Source: Chitinophaga sp. HK235 (GTDB lineage Bacteria > Bacteroidota > Bacteroidia > Chitinophagales > Chitinophagaceae). From it: DNA of 64,000 nucleotides. Position 1 is the first letter of the stretch. Every line of letters starts with the position of its first letter. The DNA lies in assembly GCF_018255755.1 (NCBI RefSeq), contig NZ_CP073766.1, forward strand, positions 1,550,001-1,614,000, written 5' to 3'. A program made the position numbers and the translations under genes. The notes under the pieces are model-generated. The model saw only the letters and a program-made list of their open reading frames with translations, was not told where the DNA came from and searched no databases. Below are positions 1 through 8,904 of this stretch, piece by piece.

Positions 1-1
1 T

Positions 2-1648
2 GCAGCCTTGTATAACAACATGCAGACCGAAGCCTTCGATTATACCGTAGAAGGTAATCAGGCCGCTTTCCCCAGCCAGGCCAGTGACGAAGCCGTACGA
101 TCCTACAGCTGGGGTGCCACACTGGACCCTATTCTGGGTGATGAGATGTTTGGCTGGTGGAAATATGACTATGTAAGAAATGTCAATGACTTCATTGAAA
201 AAATACCTGAAGCCAAAAGTATCAGTGAGGAACAGAAAGCCCGCTTCCTCGCAGAAGCCCGGTTTGTAAGGGCTTTTTACTACTTCTCTCTGGTGAAACG
301 TTATGGCGGTATACCACTGATCACCAAAGTGCAGAAATTCAGCGGTAATCTGGACGAGCTGAAAGTGCCGCGCAACAAGGAACAGGAAGTATACGACTTC
401 ATTGCGTCTGAACTGGATGCAGTTGTAGACCAGTTGCCCGAGTCCTATAATACAGAAGAGCGTTACCGGGCCACCCGCTATGCCGCACTGGCCCTGAAAA
501 GCAGAGCCATGCTGTATGCCGCTTCCATTGCTAAATACGGGACCGTTCAGCTGGGCGGTGCTGTAGGCATAGCAGCTAACGCTGACGGCTATTGGCAGAA
601 AGCCTACGATGCAGCCCAGAAAATCATCAGCAGTGGTAAGTTTCAGCTGTTCAACGGCTACAGCGACAAAACCACCAACTTTCAGCAGCTGTTTTTAACC
701 GGCGCCGACCTCGATAAAAACAAGGAAGTCATCTTTGTAAAAACCTATCAGTCGCCCGACCTGGCCCATGGCTTTGATTTCTACAATGCGCCGCAGAGCT
801 TCAAAATAGACTATGGCTGTGCTACCAACCCAACCCTCGAACTGGTGGAATCCTTTGAATATACAGATGGCACACCGGGCAAACTGCGCATACAGGATGA
901 TGGCGGTAACCCCATCATATACAACAGTCCGGCAGACCTCTTCAAAGACAAAGATCCCCGTTTCCTCGCCAGTATCCTGTATCCATCTGCTCCCTGGCAG
1001 GGCGGTGTTGTAGAGCTGAGAAGAGGGGTAATTGACAACGGCATCCAATACACCGCTGCCAACCTCACAGATACCTATGGCAGCGGAGCCAACAGCATTC
1101 CGCGGGTAGGCAAGGACGGGCCACTGCTGAGCGGAGATCCCACCAAAACAGGATTCTACCTCAAAAAATACATGGACCCTGTCAACAGGCTGGCCGACAA
1201 CCGTTCCAGCACGCCCTGGATCGTATTCCGTTATGCGGAAGTATTGCTTAACTACGCAGAAGCCGCCATCGAACTGGGTAAAACAGCCGACGCGCTCACC
1301 GCTATCAATCAGGTACGCGACCGTGCCGGTATCAAAACGCTGGGGGCTGTCACCCGTGATCAGGTAAGACATGAGCGCCAGGTGGAACTGGCCTTCGAGA
1401 ACCACAGATGGTGGGACATTTGCCGCTGGCGTATAGCCACCGACGTATTGAACAACACTCAGTTCCATGCGCTCTACCCCTGGCTGATGTGGGAAAACGG
1501 GAAAGCACCGGCACAGATGAAATACACTTTCGGGATAGTGCCTGCGCCTAAAAACACCCGCACCTTCCTCTCCAGAATGTATTATCAGCGTATACCCGCC
1601 GGCGAGATCGACAAAAACAGTAATCTGGTACAAAACCCGGGCTTCTAA
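2..1648 (+). CDS. RagB/SusD family nutrient-uptake outer-membrane protein, 5' end missing
   Basis: Surface glycan-binding lipoprotein that works with a SusC TonB-dependent channel to import oligosaccharides. The frame is open to the left edge, so the signal peptide and lipobox lie outside the window; the TTG at base 8 is not a credible start. Family marks are visible: the helical block RFVRAFYYFSLVKRYGGIP about 85 residues in, YAEVLLNYAEAAIELG near residue 409, and the RHERQVELAFENHRWWD block near residue 454, followed by the usual C-terminal tail. The SusC partner is expected just upstream. A DUF3823 lipoprotein follows 21 bases later and is probably co-transcribed. The family is certain; the glycan cannot be told from sequence. 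Confidence 0.95.
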   Translation, partial: AALYNNMQTEAFDYTVEGNQAAFPSQASDEAVRSYSWGATLDPILGDEMFGWWKYDYVRNVNDFIEKIPEAKSISEEQKARFLAEARFVRAFYYFSLVKRYGGIPLITKVQKFSGNLDELKVPRNKEQEVYDFIASELDAVVDQLPESYNTEERYRATRYAALALKSRAMLYAASIAKYGTVQLGGAVGIAANADGYWQKAYDAAQKIISSGKFQLFNGYSDKTTNFQQLFLTGADLDKNKEVIFVKTYQSPDLAHGFDFYNAPQSFKIDYGCATNPTLELVESFEYTDGTPGKLRIQDDGGNPIIYNSPADLFKDKDPRFLASILYPSAPWQGGVVELRRGVIDNGIQYTAANLTDTYGSGANSIPRVGKDGPLLSGDPTKTGFYLKKYMDPVNRLADNRSSTPWIVFRYAEVLLNYAEAAIELGKTADALTAINQVRDRAGIKTLGAVTRDQVRHERQVELAFENHRWWDICRWRIATDVLNNTQFHALYPWLMWENGKAPAQMKYTFGIVPAPKNTRTFLSRMYYQRIPAGEIDKNSNLVQNPGF

Positions 1649-1669
1649 CCAACAACAAAAAAATCATTC

Positions 1670-2377
1670 ATGAAACAATATATGCTCCATACCTGCATGG
1701 TGCTGCTAATCGGAAGCACCCTGCTCTCCAGTTGTAAAAAAGACAACTATCCTGCTCCGGATGCAAGTCTCCAAGGCAGGTTAACAGATGTCAAAACCAA
1801 TGAGCCGGTGCCTGTGCAGCCATTGAACGGTGCCGTGATCCGGTATTACCAGATAGGATATAGCAGCAATAACCCTAATCCTATCAATACCGCCGTACAT
1901 CACGATGGTTCCTATGCCAACAATCTGCTCTTCACCGGAAAATACAGAGTGGTGGCCGAAGGTCCGTTTTACTACAAAGACACCCTCACCATCGACATCA
2001 ATGGCAACACACAACGTGATATCCCGGTAACACCGTTCCTGAAAGTAACTGCAACGGCCAGCAATATCACCGCCGGCAGCGTGACTGTCAAATACAGTGT
2101 AAAACACAACGAAAACACCCGGAAAATAGCCAGGGTAGCCACTATCATTGGCACTACAGAAGGGATCGATGTAAACAGTTATGCTTTCAATGATATGCAG
2201 GACGTGCAGAATGTACCAGATGAAACGATTGAAGCGACTACATATGAGAAAGTTTTTACCGGGTTGAAAGCCAATACGGTCTATTATATCCGGGCTGCAG
2301 CCCGCATCAGCGGAACAGACAATCCGGCAGGATATTATAACTATACGCCGGTTATCAAAATAACAACATCAAAATAA
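1670..2377 (+). CDS. DUF3823-type lipoprotein of a Sus locus
   Basis: Lipoprotein of 235 residues. It opens with a basic and hydrophobic signal ending in a lipobox (LLSSC, cysteine at about residue 22), so it should be anchored in the outer membrane. Residues 30-120 look like a beta-sandwich of the carboxypeptidase-regulatory type (LQGRLTDVKTNEPV, then DGSYANNLLFTGKYRVVAEG). A second beta domain of about 100 residues resembles fibronectin type III, with KANTVYYIRAAARI near the end. This two-domain plan behind SusD is typical of DUF3823 proteins, thought to be surface glycan-binding accessories. It lies 21 bases after the susD-like gene, so it is probably in the same operon. Confidence 0.85.
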   Translation: MKQYMLHTCMVLLIGSTLLSSCKKDNYPAPDASLQGRLTDVKTNEPVPVQPLNGAVIRYYQIGYSSNNPNPINTAVHHDGSYANNLLFTGKYRVVAEGPFYYKDTLTIDINGNTQRDIPVTPFLKVTATASNITAGSVTVKYSVKHNENTRKIARVATIIGTTEGIDVNSYAFNDMQDVQNVPDETIEATTYEKVFTGLKANTVYYIRAAARISGTDNPAGYYNYTPVIKITTSK

Positions 2378-2460
2378 ACATATCCCTACCCCAATGCTAA
2401 AATAAAACAGGGCGGGAGTGTCTTATCATCCTACGCGCTTCGCTGTATTATTATTCAGTT

Positions 2461-2490
2461 CAACCTTCAGGTCCGCGGACCTGAAGGTTG
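2461..2490. terminator. Perfect 30-bp palindrome between convergent genes
   Basis: CAACCTTCAGGTCCG is followed directly by its exact reverse complement, giving a 15-bp stem without a designed loop. It lies between the convergent DUF3823 and ZU5-like lipoprotein genes, where a shared terminator would be expected. The T-run after it is weak on both sides, so a protein site or a REP-like relic is also possible. Confidence 0.5.
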
Positions 2491-2550
2491 CTGATTTTAA
2501 TTACATCCACAGATCTCCGCTCATCAGGAGCATCATCACATCCATCACAG

Positions 2551-3816
2551 TCAGATAAGCCTTTTCACTTTAAAGATGCCGTCTATTTTGTGTTCTGCAT
2601 ATACTGTGTGATCTCCCACCTTTTTCTGCGAGCTGGCCTTGTCCAGACGGAAAGTACCAGTGATATCACCTCCCACTCCGCCTACACTTACAGCATGAAA
2701 GTAGCCAGGACTGGGGCGGGACGTTTGTCCAACCTGGTAATAGGCGAGGAACAGATGCTCCGGAGATTTCTGCAACGTAAAGTAAGTTGTTTCCGACCAG
2801 GGCCTGCGGCCTTCCGGAGCACCCAGCCAGGTGAGGTTGCAGCTAGGGAACGATCCCTCCCCGGGCGTTGCACCGATGCCGCTCACACCGTTCCCGCTAT
2901 GGCCGGAAGCGGCGGGCAGCAGCTCCCATTGTCCACCATCGATCCTGTAGGCAATGCCTTCCTGCGCTACAAACATATTCGCTAATATCAGTCCTAATGC
3001 GCCGTTCTTCAGCTTCACACGAACGGTTACTACTGCCGGGTTGCTGGCCGGCATGGTAGCGGGTGCCTGATAGGCAGCGTGGCCGCCATTGGAAGATAAA
3101 TTTCCGGCTCCTGCCAGCGCCCATCCGTCTATGTATTCCGCAGAGACATCGTTTTTAGGATTACCAATGTAATGCTCCACACCTTCCTGAGTAAGCGGAT
3201 AAAGCAGGTCGTTCATGGAAGCATTAAAATAACTTTTCACCGCCAGGGGCATGCTCTGGCCCAGGTCCAGGAAAGCGTTGGCCGGTTCCAGAAAAATCGC
3301 TTCAAAAAAACTCCAGTCACTGAAGTGGGTCGTTTTCACCGTAACGGTTTTATTCGTTTTATTCAGCTGTATGCCGCCTACGGCTTTCCATTTACCGCTA
3401 TTATCCTGATAGGCGATGCCCAGCGCTTCTGCGAAGGTATTCGCCAGATCGGCGTCCTCATATTGAAAAGTGATGGTGGCCGGTTTGGTCAGCACCTGAT
3501 GTGGTGTAATCCGAAAAGCCTTGCCCAGTCCGGCTTTGTTGGTATTGGTAATAGGCTGCACCGTAAATCCGGTTTCTGCTGCCAATGCACCTGCGGGAAT
3601 AACTACTGTTATGCGCCCGTCTCCGGTAGCGATGGTGCCGCCGGTGGGGCCAATCACTCTCGTAACGGGATCTCCGTCTGCTACGCCAACTGGTACCACC
3701 ATACCGGTATCAACCGGAGGGTTGTCGATGGGGTCTGGTTGCGGGACAATCTTTTCCTTGCCCTGGCAAGCCGCCAGGAATGCCACCAGCAAAGTGGCCT
3801 TCAATACATGTTTCAT
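2551..3816 (-). CDS. Secreted ZU5-like lipoprotein
   Basis: Predicted lipoprotein of 421 residues with a signal ending in LVAFLAAC (cysteine at residue 17), then a Pro/Asp-rich linker (about residues 22-45). Residues 55-150 match the ZU5-like beta domain of many Bacteroidota surface lipoproteins: IGPTGGTI at the start and VVIPAGALAAETGFTV after it, followed by HFSDWSFFE. The C-terminal 200 residues are not recognised and are rich in Gly and aromatic residues, as in surface beta-proteins. It stands alone and faces the susD end. A TACTTTTG-like -7 element lies about 40 bases upstream on its strand. Function unknown; a binding or scaffolding role on the cell surface is inference. Confidence 0.75.
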   Translation of the reverse strand: MKHVLKATLLVAFLAACQGKEKIVPQPDPIDNPPVDTGMVVPVGVADGDPVTRVIGPTGGTIATGDGRITVVIPAGALAAETGFTVQPITNTNKAGLGKAFRITPHQVLTKPATITFQYEDADLANTFAEALGIAYQDNSGKWKAVGGIQLNKTNKTVTVKTTHFSDWSFFEAIFLEPANAFLDLGQSMPLAVKSYFNASMNDLLYPLTQEGVEHYIGNPKNDVSAEYIDGWALAGAGNLSSNGGHAAYQAPATMPASNPAVVTVRVKLKNGALGLILANMFVAQEGIAYRIDGGQWELLPAASGHSGNGVSGIGATPGEGSFPSCNLTWLGAPEGRRPWSETTYFTLQKSPEHLFLAYYQVGQTSRPSPGYFHAVSVGGVGGDITGTFRLDKASSQKKVGDHTVYAEHKIDGIFKVKRLI

Positions 3817-3919
3817 TGGTCTGAAATTGAGTTTGGGGTCTTAAATGAGGCACAAAAGTATTACGCCACCGGAAAGTGCTTCTCAGTAGAACTACGGGAA
3901 AAAAAAATTAAGGGATTGT

Positions 3920-4570
3920 TTATTTGCCTGCCAAAAGTATCAGATCTGTCACGGGGCTGCCATCATGGGCAGGATATATTTTACGTTGCAGGTCTATCAG
4001 CTGCAAACCATTGTCAGCAAAGGCATTCAACAGATAGTCTGCTTCGTGGAAATATTGATACAACTGATGATCACCGGAACTGGAAGTCCTGATACCGGAA
4101 CGGGCATAATCATCTTCCATGGTGCTGAGATACAGTATCCCACCGGGATTGAGGGTGGCAGCCGCATCGCTGATAAGCGTAATCGTTTCTTCACGGGAAA
4201 GATAGGGCAACAAAAAACCGGCTACAATACCATCAAACTGCTGTCCCAGTGACCGCACTTCCCTCCCGTCCATCAGTTGGAAAGTAACGCCGGGATTGTT
4301 TTCCCGGGCAAGTGCCAGCATGTTGGGCGCCAGGTCTGTGGCCAATATTTGGAAGTCGGGCCGCTGCTGTAACAGATAACGGGTCACATTACCGGGGCCG
4401 CAACCGATCTCCAGTATGTTTGCATGCTGCCGGGATATGCGCTGGCAGAGCAGGTCCAGTGTATCATGGTACAACTGTATATCCATAAATTTATCCTGGT
4501 ACTTGCGGGCATTTTTATCAAATACCCCAACGGCCATGGCGGTTTTGTTTGACGGAAAATGTTCTTCCAT
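3920..4570 (-). CDS. Class I SAM-dependent methyltransferase
   Basis: Soluble protein of 216 residues with a Rossmann methyltransferase core. Motif I is ILEIGCGPGN at residues 52-61, which binds S-adenosylmethionine. Motif II acid is ATDLAPNMLALA near residue 78, and the post-motif segment is FDGIVAGFLLPYLSREE with LNPGGILYLSTME. The length suits a small-molecule methyltransferase rather than a nucleic-acid one. The substrate is unknown. It is flanked by an AlkC-type DNA glycosylase gene about 100 bases further right, but nothing shows they act together. Confidence 0.85.
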   Translation of the reverse strand: MEEHFPSNKTAMAVGVFDKNARKYQDKFMDIQLYHDTLDLLCQRISRQHANILEIGCGPGNVTRYLLQQRPDFQILATDLAPNMLALARENNPGVTFQLMDGREVRSLGQQFDGIVAGFLLPYLSREETITLISDAAATLNPGGILYLSTMEDDYARSGIRTSSSGDHQLYQYFHEADYLLNAFADNGLQLIDLQRKIYPAHDGSPVTDLILLAGK

Positions 4571-4674
4571 GAGACCTGTTATTTAACAACAAGATACAGT
4601 AATAGCCACGCTTAATAAAGCGTATTTTTTTACAAGAGGCCTGCCAATGCAGGCCCATACAACGAAATGGCTGA

Positions 4675-5757
4675 CTAGATCTTCAGTTCAAATGTTTTTT
4701 CAGCCAGGATCTTTCCATTCACCTGTATAGCGATCACGTGTTTTCCGGCGTAATGCTTACGTGTAGTCATATCTTTAAACTGTTGTTTTTTGGAGAACCG
4801 CATTGTTTCTCCGGGAGGAAGCACTGCTTCCTTCAGTTTAAAAACCTTCTGTGACCGCTCTCCGGATGATTTGGGATAATGTACTACATAGTCGATCACC
4901 AGCTTCTGCGGGGTAGATTTTTCACTGGTTAGCTGAAAGGCAAACTCCAGTGTATCACCCAGCTGTATGGCAGAATGGCTCAGCTTAAATTTGTCCGGGC
5001 GTACTTTTACATTTTTTTCAAAGTTGAAAACACTGAGCGAGTCCTTGTTTCCTTTTTTGATGAGTGTACGGCTGGCATGTTTAATAATCCAGCCGGTATG
5101 CGGATGATCAGCATCCCAGCCCTTCACCAGCTGCAGCATATAACTGCTGTTATCTTTGGAGATATCGTTGAGATGATTGGCCACTGATTTTCTTACATAC
5201 TGTGATTCATCTGCTTTCAGCGCTTCCAGTATACCCCGCGTCAGGGAAGGATCTTTAATGATGGCATCGAGCTTAAAAGACCAGGGAAGCCTGGGCCTGC
5301 TGCCTTCAGAAGCCAGTCTCCTCACATGGTGATCATCATCTTTTGCCCATTGATGCATAACCTTCAGGGTCCTGGTAAAATCCTCCTTCAGGAACTCCCG
5401 GATGGCAAACTCCGCAGAGCCCAGTGTTGTAAAGTATTTCAGGGCCTCCATGGAACGATCAAAATGAGCTTTTCCATACAACGCCACAAAATCAGGCAGC
5501 ACCAGCGCCGTATAACCTGTTTTCAGGGAAGGTGCTGCACGAAACAGGATGTCTGTTGCTTTGGAAAAATTTTGGGGAAGATGTTTACCCAGCATCAATG
5601 AAGTATGCCGCAAGCGAGCATTCAGCTCGCGGCTTTCCAGCTTTTCCGTTACGTCCTTCAAAAACGCTGCTGCATTAAATTTTTTATCCGCATCTGCAAA
5701 AACACCGACAAAATGCCGGTAAAATGCGTGGTTGAACATTTCCTTCAGTGGTTCCAT
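4675..5757 (-). CDS. alkC: AlkC-type DNA alkylation repair glycosylase with C-terminal Ig-like domain
   Basis: The 360-residue protein has an all-helical N-terminal part (residues 1-230) with HEAT-like repeats, including DDDHHVRRLASEGSRPRLPW (about 140-160) and DESQYVRKSVANHLNDISKD (about 178-197), the signature of the AlkD/AlkC superfamily that excises alkylated bases without base flipping. The start MEPLKEMFNHAFYRHF resembles AlkC openings. Residues 255-360 are predicted beta-strands (KVRPDKFKLSHSAIQLGDTL, then LVIDYVVHYPK) that fit the immunoglobulin-like domain found in the longer AlkC enzymes and not in AlkD. Expected role: removal of cationic N3-alkyl adenines. The assignment to AlkC over AlkD rests on the N-terminus and this tail. 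Confidence 0.8.
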   Translation of the reverse strand: MEPLKEMFNHAFYRHFVGVFADADKKFNAAAFLKDVTEKLESRELNARLRHTSLMLGKHLPQNFSKATDILFRAAPSLKTGYTALVLPDFVALYGKAHFDRSMEALKYFTTLGSAEFAIREFLKEDFTRTLKVMHQWAKDDDHHVRRLASEGSRPRLPWSFKLDAIIKDPSLTRGILEALKADESQYVRKSVANHLNDISKDNSSYMLQLVKGWDADHPHTGWIIKHASRTLIKKGNKDSLSVFNFEKNVKVRPDKFKLSHSAIQLGDTLEFAFQLTSEKSTPQKLVIDYVVHYPKSSGERSQKVFKLKEAVLPPGETMRFSKKQQFKDMTTRKHYAGKHVIAIQVNGKILAEKTFELKI

Positions 5758-5783
5758 CCCTGCAAATTAATCAAATTTCTGCC

Positions 5784-6692
5784 TTATGATTCAATATTAC
5801 AAAGTACACTAACCGGCCATTTGTCATAGATACCCAGCTTCTCCGCATCAATATCTTTCTTTATTCTGAAAAAACTCGCTTCCAGCTCTTCAAAACTACT
5901 TTCATAACCCAGGATGCCGGTTTCCTTCAACCCTTCTACTATCTGTAAAGTACCTATTTTCTCCAGCCGTTGCGAAAATGCAGCCAGGTCTTTGTGATCA
6001 ACACCCAGTTTATAAACACCACAAAAGAAGTTTGTTTTTCCTCCTACATAATTCCATACTCTTTCAATGCCGGGTTGCATGGCTATGATTTCTTCCGGCG
6101 GAAACCCGCTACCAATCCGGTGTCCCAGAATATCCCGGGAATACAGGTCGCTGAGCACCGGCTTTTGTGTGTTATAATAAGTAGTAGGCACCAACATATA
6201 ATGGCATTTACCTCTGTACTGGTCTATCGTTGCACAGATAGCCACCACGTAATGCCCATCGCTCAACTGAAAAGTCAGCAGATCATCCGGTTGAAAATGA
6301 AAGTTGGTGATTTTCCTATATTTTTTTCTGGCCCTGATCTTAGCATTAGGCTGGCTGATTTTCTGCCAGTAACTGTTCAGCACCCGTTGTCTGGCTTTTC
6401 CCTCCTTTTCGCTGTAGCTGTTCCACTCCTCCACACCTGCGCCTTTATCGATGACAGCACGGATGAATTCCAGTCTGGACGGAGTCATCAGCCCTATCTC
6501 CCAATAGGCCAGCCCGCAGCTGGTCACATAAATTTCATCATCAAAATCATCATAGCTGTCATCTCCATTATCCAGTGGGTATTTCCTTTCAATGTCAGCA
6601 AGGTCACACCCGCTATCGTATAAGTCCATGATACCCCAGTAGGTATCGTGCGCAGTGTCTCCGTCAATTATTTTAACGCCGTCGGTAGCCAT
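5784..6692 (-). CDS. Unknown soluble protein, immunity-like
   Basis: Protein of 302 residues with no signal peptide or membrane segment and an acidic patch (GDDSYDDFDDE) near residue 45. The opening GVKIIDGDTAHDTYWGIMDLY faintly recalls the DUF4259 opening, but I do not claim membership. A middle segment (PDDLLTFQLSDGHYVVAICATI) looks like a small beta-barrel of the kind seen in polymorphic-toxin immunity proteins. It lies 14 bases downstream of the tail-fibre-like gene on the same strand. The function cannot be named from sequence. Confidence 0.6.
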   Translation of the reverse strand: MATDGVKIIDGDTAHDTYWGIMDLYDSGCDLADIERKYPLDNGDDSYDDFDDEIYVTSCGLAYWEIGLMTPSRLEFIRAVIDKGAGVEEWNSYSEKEGKARQRVLNSYWQKISQPNAKIRARKKYRKITNFHFQPDDLLTFQLSDGHYVVAICATIDQYRGKCHYMLVPTTYYNTQKPVLSDLYSRDILGHRIGSGFPPEEIIAMQPGIERVWNYVGGKTNFFCGVYKLGVDHKDLAAFSQRLEKIGTLQIVEGLKETGILGYESSFEELEASFFRIKKDIDAEKLGIYDKWPVSVLCNIES

Positions 6693-6706
6693 ATTTACTG
6701 ATTTAA

Positions 6707-7636
6707 TTAGTGGGTAACAGTGTTTAATCGTAGTTCCAGTTCCTTCAGCTTTTTATCCTGCGACTGCAGTAAGTTTTGCTGGGCCTGTAGTTGCTTACTT
6801 TGTTCTATCAGGTACAAAGTCAGTTCCTCTATTTTCTGCAACAGTTTCGCCTGGTTATCTCCCACGTCCAACCCATGTTCCTTCACTTCCGCTGCAGAAG
6901 GGATTTCCGGCAAACGTTTATTTTCCTGTATGAATTTTTCAATATGGGTAAGGGAGGGTAATTGATAGCCAGGATCAAATACGAAGTCAGCCCAGTTATC
7001 CTGAGTAACTTTTACCCTGGTGGAAGTAATTGTTCCTTTTACAGCGAGTTTGGATTGAGGTAAAACGGTACCAATACCTACGTTACCCTCCTTAGTAATC
7101 CTCATCTGTTCAGCATTCCCACTCCAGATAGCAAAATCAGCCCCTGTATTAATAGTACCTACATAAGGGGTATAATTCGTTGAAACATCCCATGCCAATA
7201 TAGAATAGTTGCCGTTGGGTGCAGCAACCGCCATTGCGTGAGCGCTACGTACCATGTCACTCGCATTGACCACTCCATTCACATCCAGTTTACTGGTTGG
7301 GTTAGGCACACCGATCCCTACGTTTCCCTCAGTAAAAACATGATTGGTACCATTTTCACCGGAATAGTTAATCGTATAGTCATTTCCGTAACCAATGATA
7401 CCTTTACGTACACCATTAGGCCGGAAAAACTCCACAAAACCGGCATTGCCCGCGTCACCGGGGTGCAGGCTGACAGCCCCTCTTGTACCGGTGTAATCCG
7501 CACCGATTTTGGCTGTCCCGGAAATAAACAGATTGGCTTCCTGCGGGCCACCAAACTGATTTTTAATATAGTCCTGCCCGTTAGATAACAGCGGACAAGC
7601 TGTGATACCTGCTACCAGTATCCAAATATGCTTCAT
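6707..7636 (-). CDS. Secreted repeat protein with coiled-coil tail, tail-fibre-like
   Basis: The 309-residue protein starts with a Sec signal (MKHIWILVAGITACPLLSNG then QDY). Its middle holds repeats built around GNVGIGVPNPTSKLDVNG and GNVGIGTVLPQSKLAVKG (about residues 103 and 188), the pattern of Bacteroidota proteins similar to phage tail fibres. Near residue 225 comes the conserved SLTHIEKFIQENKRLPEIPS segment, followed by a Gln/Leu/Lys-rich coiled coil to the end that probably drives trimerisation, as in proteins with intramolecular-chaperone tails. No phage genes are nearby. It is probably exported or surface-bound; its partner is unknown. Confidence 0.75.
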   Translation of the reverse strand: MKHIWILVAGITACPLLSNGQDYIKNQFGGPQEANLFISGTAKIGADYTGTRGAVSLHPGDAGNAGFVEFFRPNGVRKGIIGYGNDYTINYSGENGTNHVFTEGNVGIGVPNPTSKLDVNGVVNASDMVRSAHAMAVAAPNGNYSILAWDVSTNYTPYVGTINTGADFAIWSGNAEQMRITKEGNVGIGTVLPQSKLAVKGTITSTRVKVTQDNWADFVFDPGYQLPSLTHIEKFIQENKRLPEIPSAAEVKEHGLDVGDNQAKLLQKIEELTLYLIEQSKQLQAQQNLLQSQDKKLKELELRLNTVTH

Positions 7637-7763
7637 GATATAGGTTTTAAATTTCGGGCAAGATAATCAAATCATGTAATGGGTATGCTTTTCCGCATTT
7701 ATTTTTTGCCTCATATCCACTGTCTGGAAATAATGGTTACATTGCTATACAGATGTAGCAACC

Positions 7764-8144
7764 ATGAAAATAATCCTCACAGAATGGTATCGTGAATGGC
7801 AGGAAAGTATGTCACAACAACCGGACCCGGTTACGTTGGACCTCACCAACAAAACCCAGCTTCAGTTCCTGGTGCTTTCCCTCGGCAGGGGCAACTTTGA
7901 TGAAGTAAGTATTGAAACAGACAGTAGCGAAACATTGACCTATATTACCGAACTGCTGAAAGGTACCGGTGGTGCAGAACCCGCAGTGGCGGATACTCTC
8001 GTTACAGCCAGCAAGCTTTACCAGGCGGGTTATCATATCTTTAGACAGGAACCTTACGGTATTTTCTTCGTCAATCCGAAGCCTCGTCCTGATTTGTTTG
8101 CAGCTACTGACCAGGGAGAATATGCAGGCCGGCAGGATCCTTAA
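7764..8144 (+). CDS. Unknown small soluble protein
   Basis: Protein of 126 residues without signal or membrane segments, starting at the ATG at 7764. The sequence alternates strands and helices (LQFLVLSLGRGNFDEVSIET, then YHIFRQEPYGIFFVNPKPRP), and I recognise no family. Its last 41 bases overlap the 3' end of the convergent gene at 8104-8889, which is unusual and makes the last residues less certain. Coding is supported by the long frame and by its own space upstream. Confidence 0.55.
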   Translation: MKIILTEWYREWQESMSQQPDPVTLDLTNKTQLQFLVLSLGRGNFDEVSIETDSSETLTYITELLKGTGGAEPAVADTLVTASKLYQAGYHIFRQEPYGIFFVNPKPRPDLFAATDQGEYAGRQDP

Positions 8145-8889
8145 CGGTGGGGTGTTCCAGCTCCCATACCCTGGCAAAATAACGGCCGTTATCGCGGATA
8201 TAGAGATAATATTCATAGTCGTTCCGAAAATAACGGAACATTTCATAGGAAGGCCGGTACTGCTTCATAAAAGCATCCAGTGCCGGTGATTCCAGGCCGG
8301 TGATTTTTTTGACAAGTACTTTAGTGAACCGGTGATCTACATATTTCTCCTGTTCATCCCGCTCGAGCAGTTCCCGGAAAGCCTCCATGCGCTTGATTTT
8401 TTTGGCATTGAAGATCATATCCAGATTGATGCCCACTCCTGCCTGACCACTGTTGGCTCCGGTGAGCAGCTGCGGTGCATAATCAAATACTTTCCGGTAT
8501 TCGTTGCGGTGTTCCAGTGAGTCCTGGCTATAATCTTTCAGCTTGTTGGCCGATACATCCACCGTGGGCAGCATCCGTATATCCACATGCAGTTTCATGT
8601 CAAACGGACGGTTGGGGTGTATCTCATTGACCGGAAATTTCATGGTGGCCTTGCCCTGGTAGGAAAAACTGATGGAGTCTGTGAGCGGTAGTCTGATACT
8701 ATAGCGGCCTGCTGAATCTGTTACGGTTCCCGCGCCGGAATTGCTCATCACACTTACACCAACCATACCAAAACGGCCAGTACGGTCGTATATGGTGCCG
8801 CTCACACGTACCTGCCCTGTTGCAGCCAGCTGCAACAGGATCAACACAAAGAGTAATATCGTTCCTTTCACCAGATGTAAAATGCTCAT
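8104..8889 (-). CDS. Secreted carboxypeptidase-regulatory-like domain protein
   Basis: Protein of 261 residues. Residues 1-26 form a Sec signal (LFVLILLQLAATGQ). Residues 27-95 match the CarboxypepD_reg-like domain common at the N-terminus of TonB-dependent transporters: VRVSGTIYDRTGRFGMVGVSV, then GTVTDSAGRYSIRLP. There is no barrel, so this is a free-standing member. The rest is helical and charged (KKIKRMEAFRELLERDEQEK), without a known match. It follows the secreted protein at 8905-9507 by 15 bases on the same strand, so the two probably form an operon and work in the periplasm or at the outer membrane. Confidence 0.75.
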   Translation of the reverse strand: MSILHLVKGTILLFVLILLQLAATGQVRVSGTIYDRTGRFGMVGVSVMSNSGAGTVTDSAGRYSIRLPLTDSISFSYQGKATMKFPVNEIHPNRPFDMKLHVDIRMLPTVDVSANKLKDYSQDSLEHRNEYRKVFDYAPQLLTGANSGQAGVGINLDMIFNAKKIKRMEAFRELLERDEQEKYVDHRFTKVLVKKITGLESPALDAFMKQYRPSYEMFRYFRNDYEYYLYIRDNGRYFARVWELEHPTVKDPAGLHILPGQ

Positions 8890-8904
8890 TGCTGCTTCAA
8901 TACC

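Noticed and set aside
695..1633. Long minus-strand frame opposite the susD-like gene
   Set aside because: It is a shadow of a strong coding frame, with no signal, motif or promoter of its own.
3172..4092. 306-codon plus-strand frame
   Set aside because: It lies antisense to the ZU5-like lipoprotein and the methyltransferase gene, and its product has no sensible fold or family.
6707..7636. Prophage tail module
   Set aside because: The tail-fibre-like repeats are common in secreted Bacteroidota proteins, and no capsid, portal, integrase or lysis genes are nearby.
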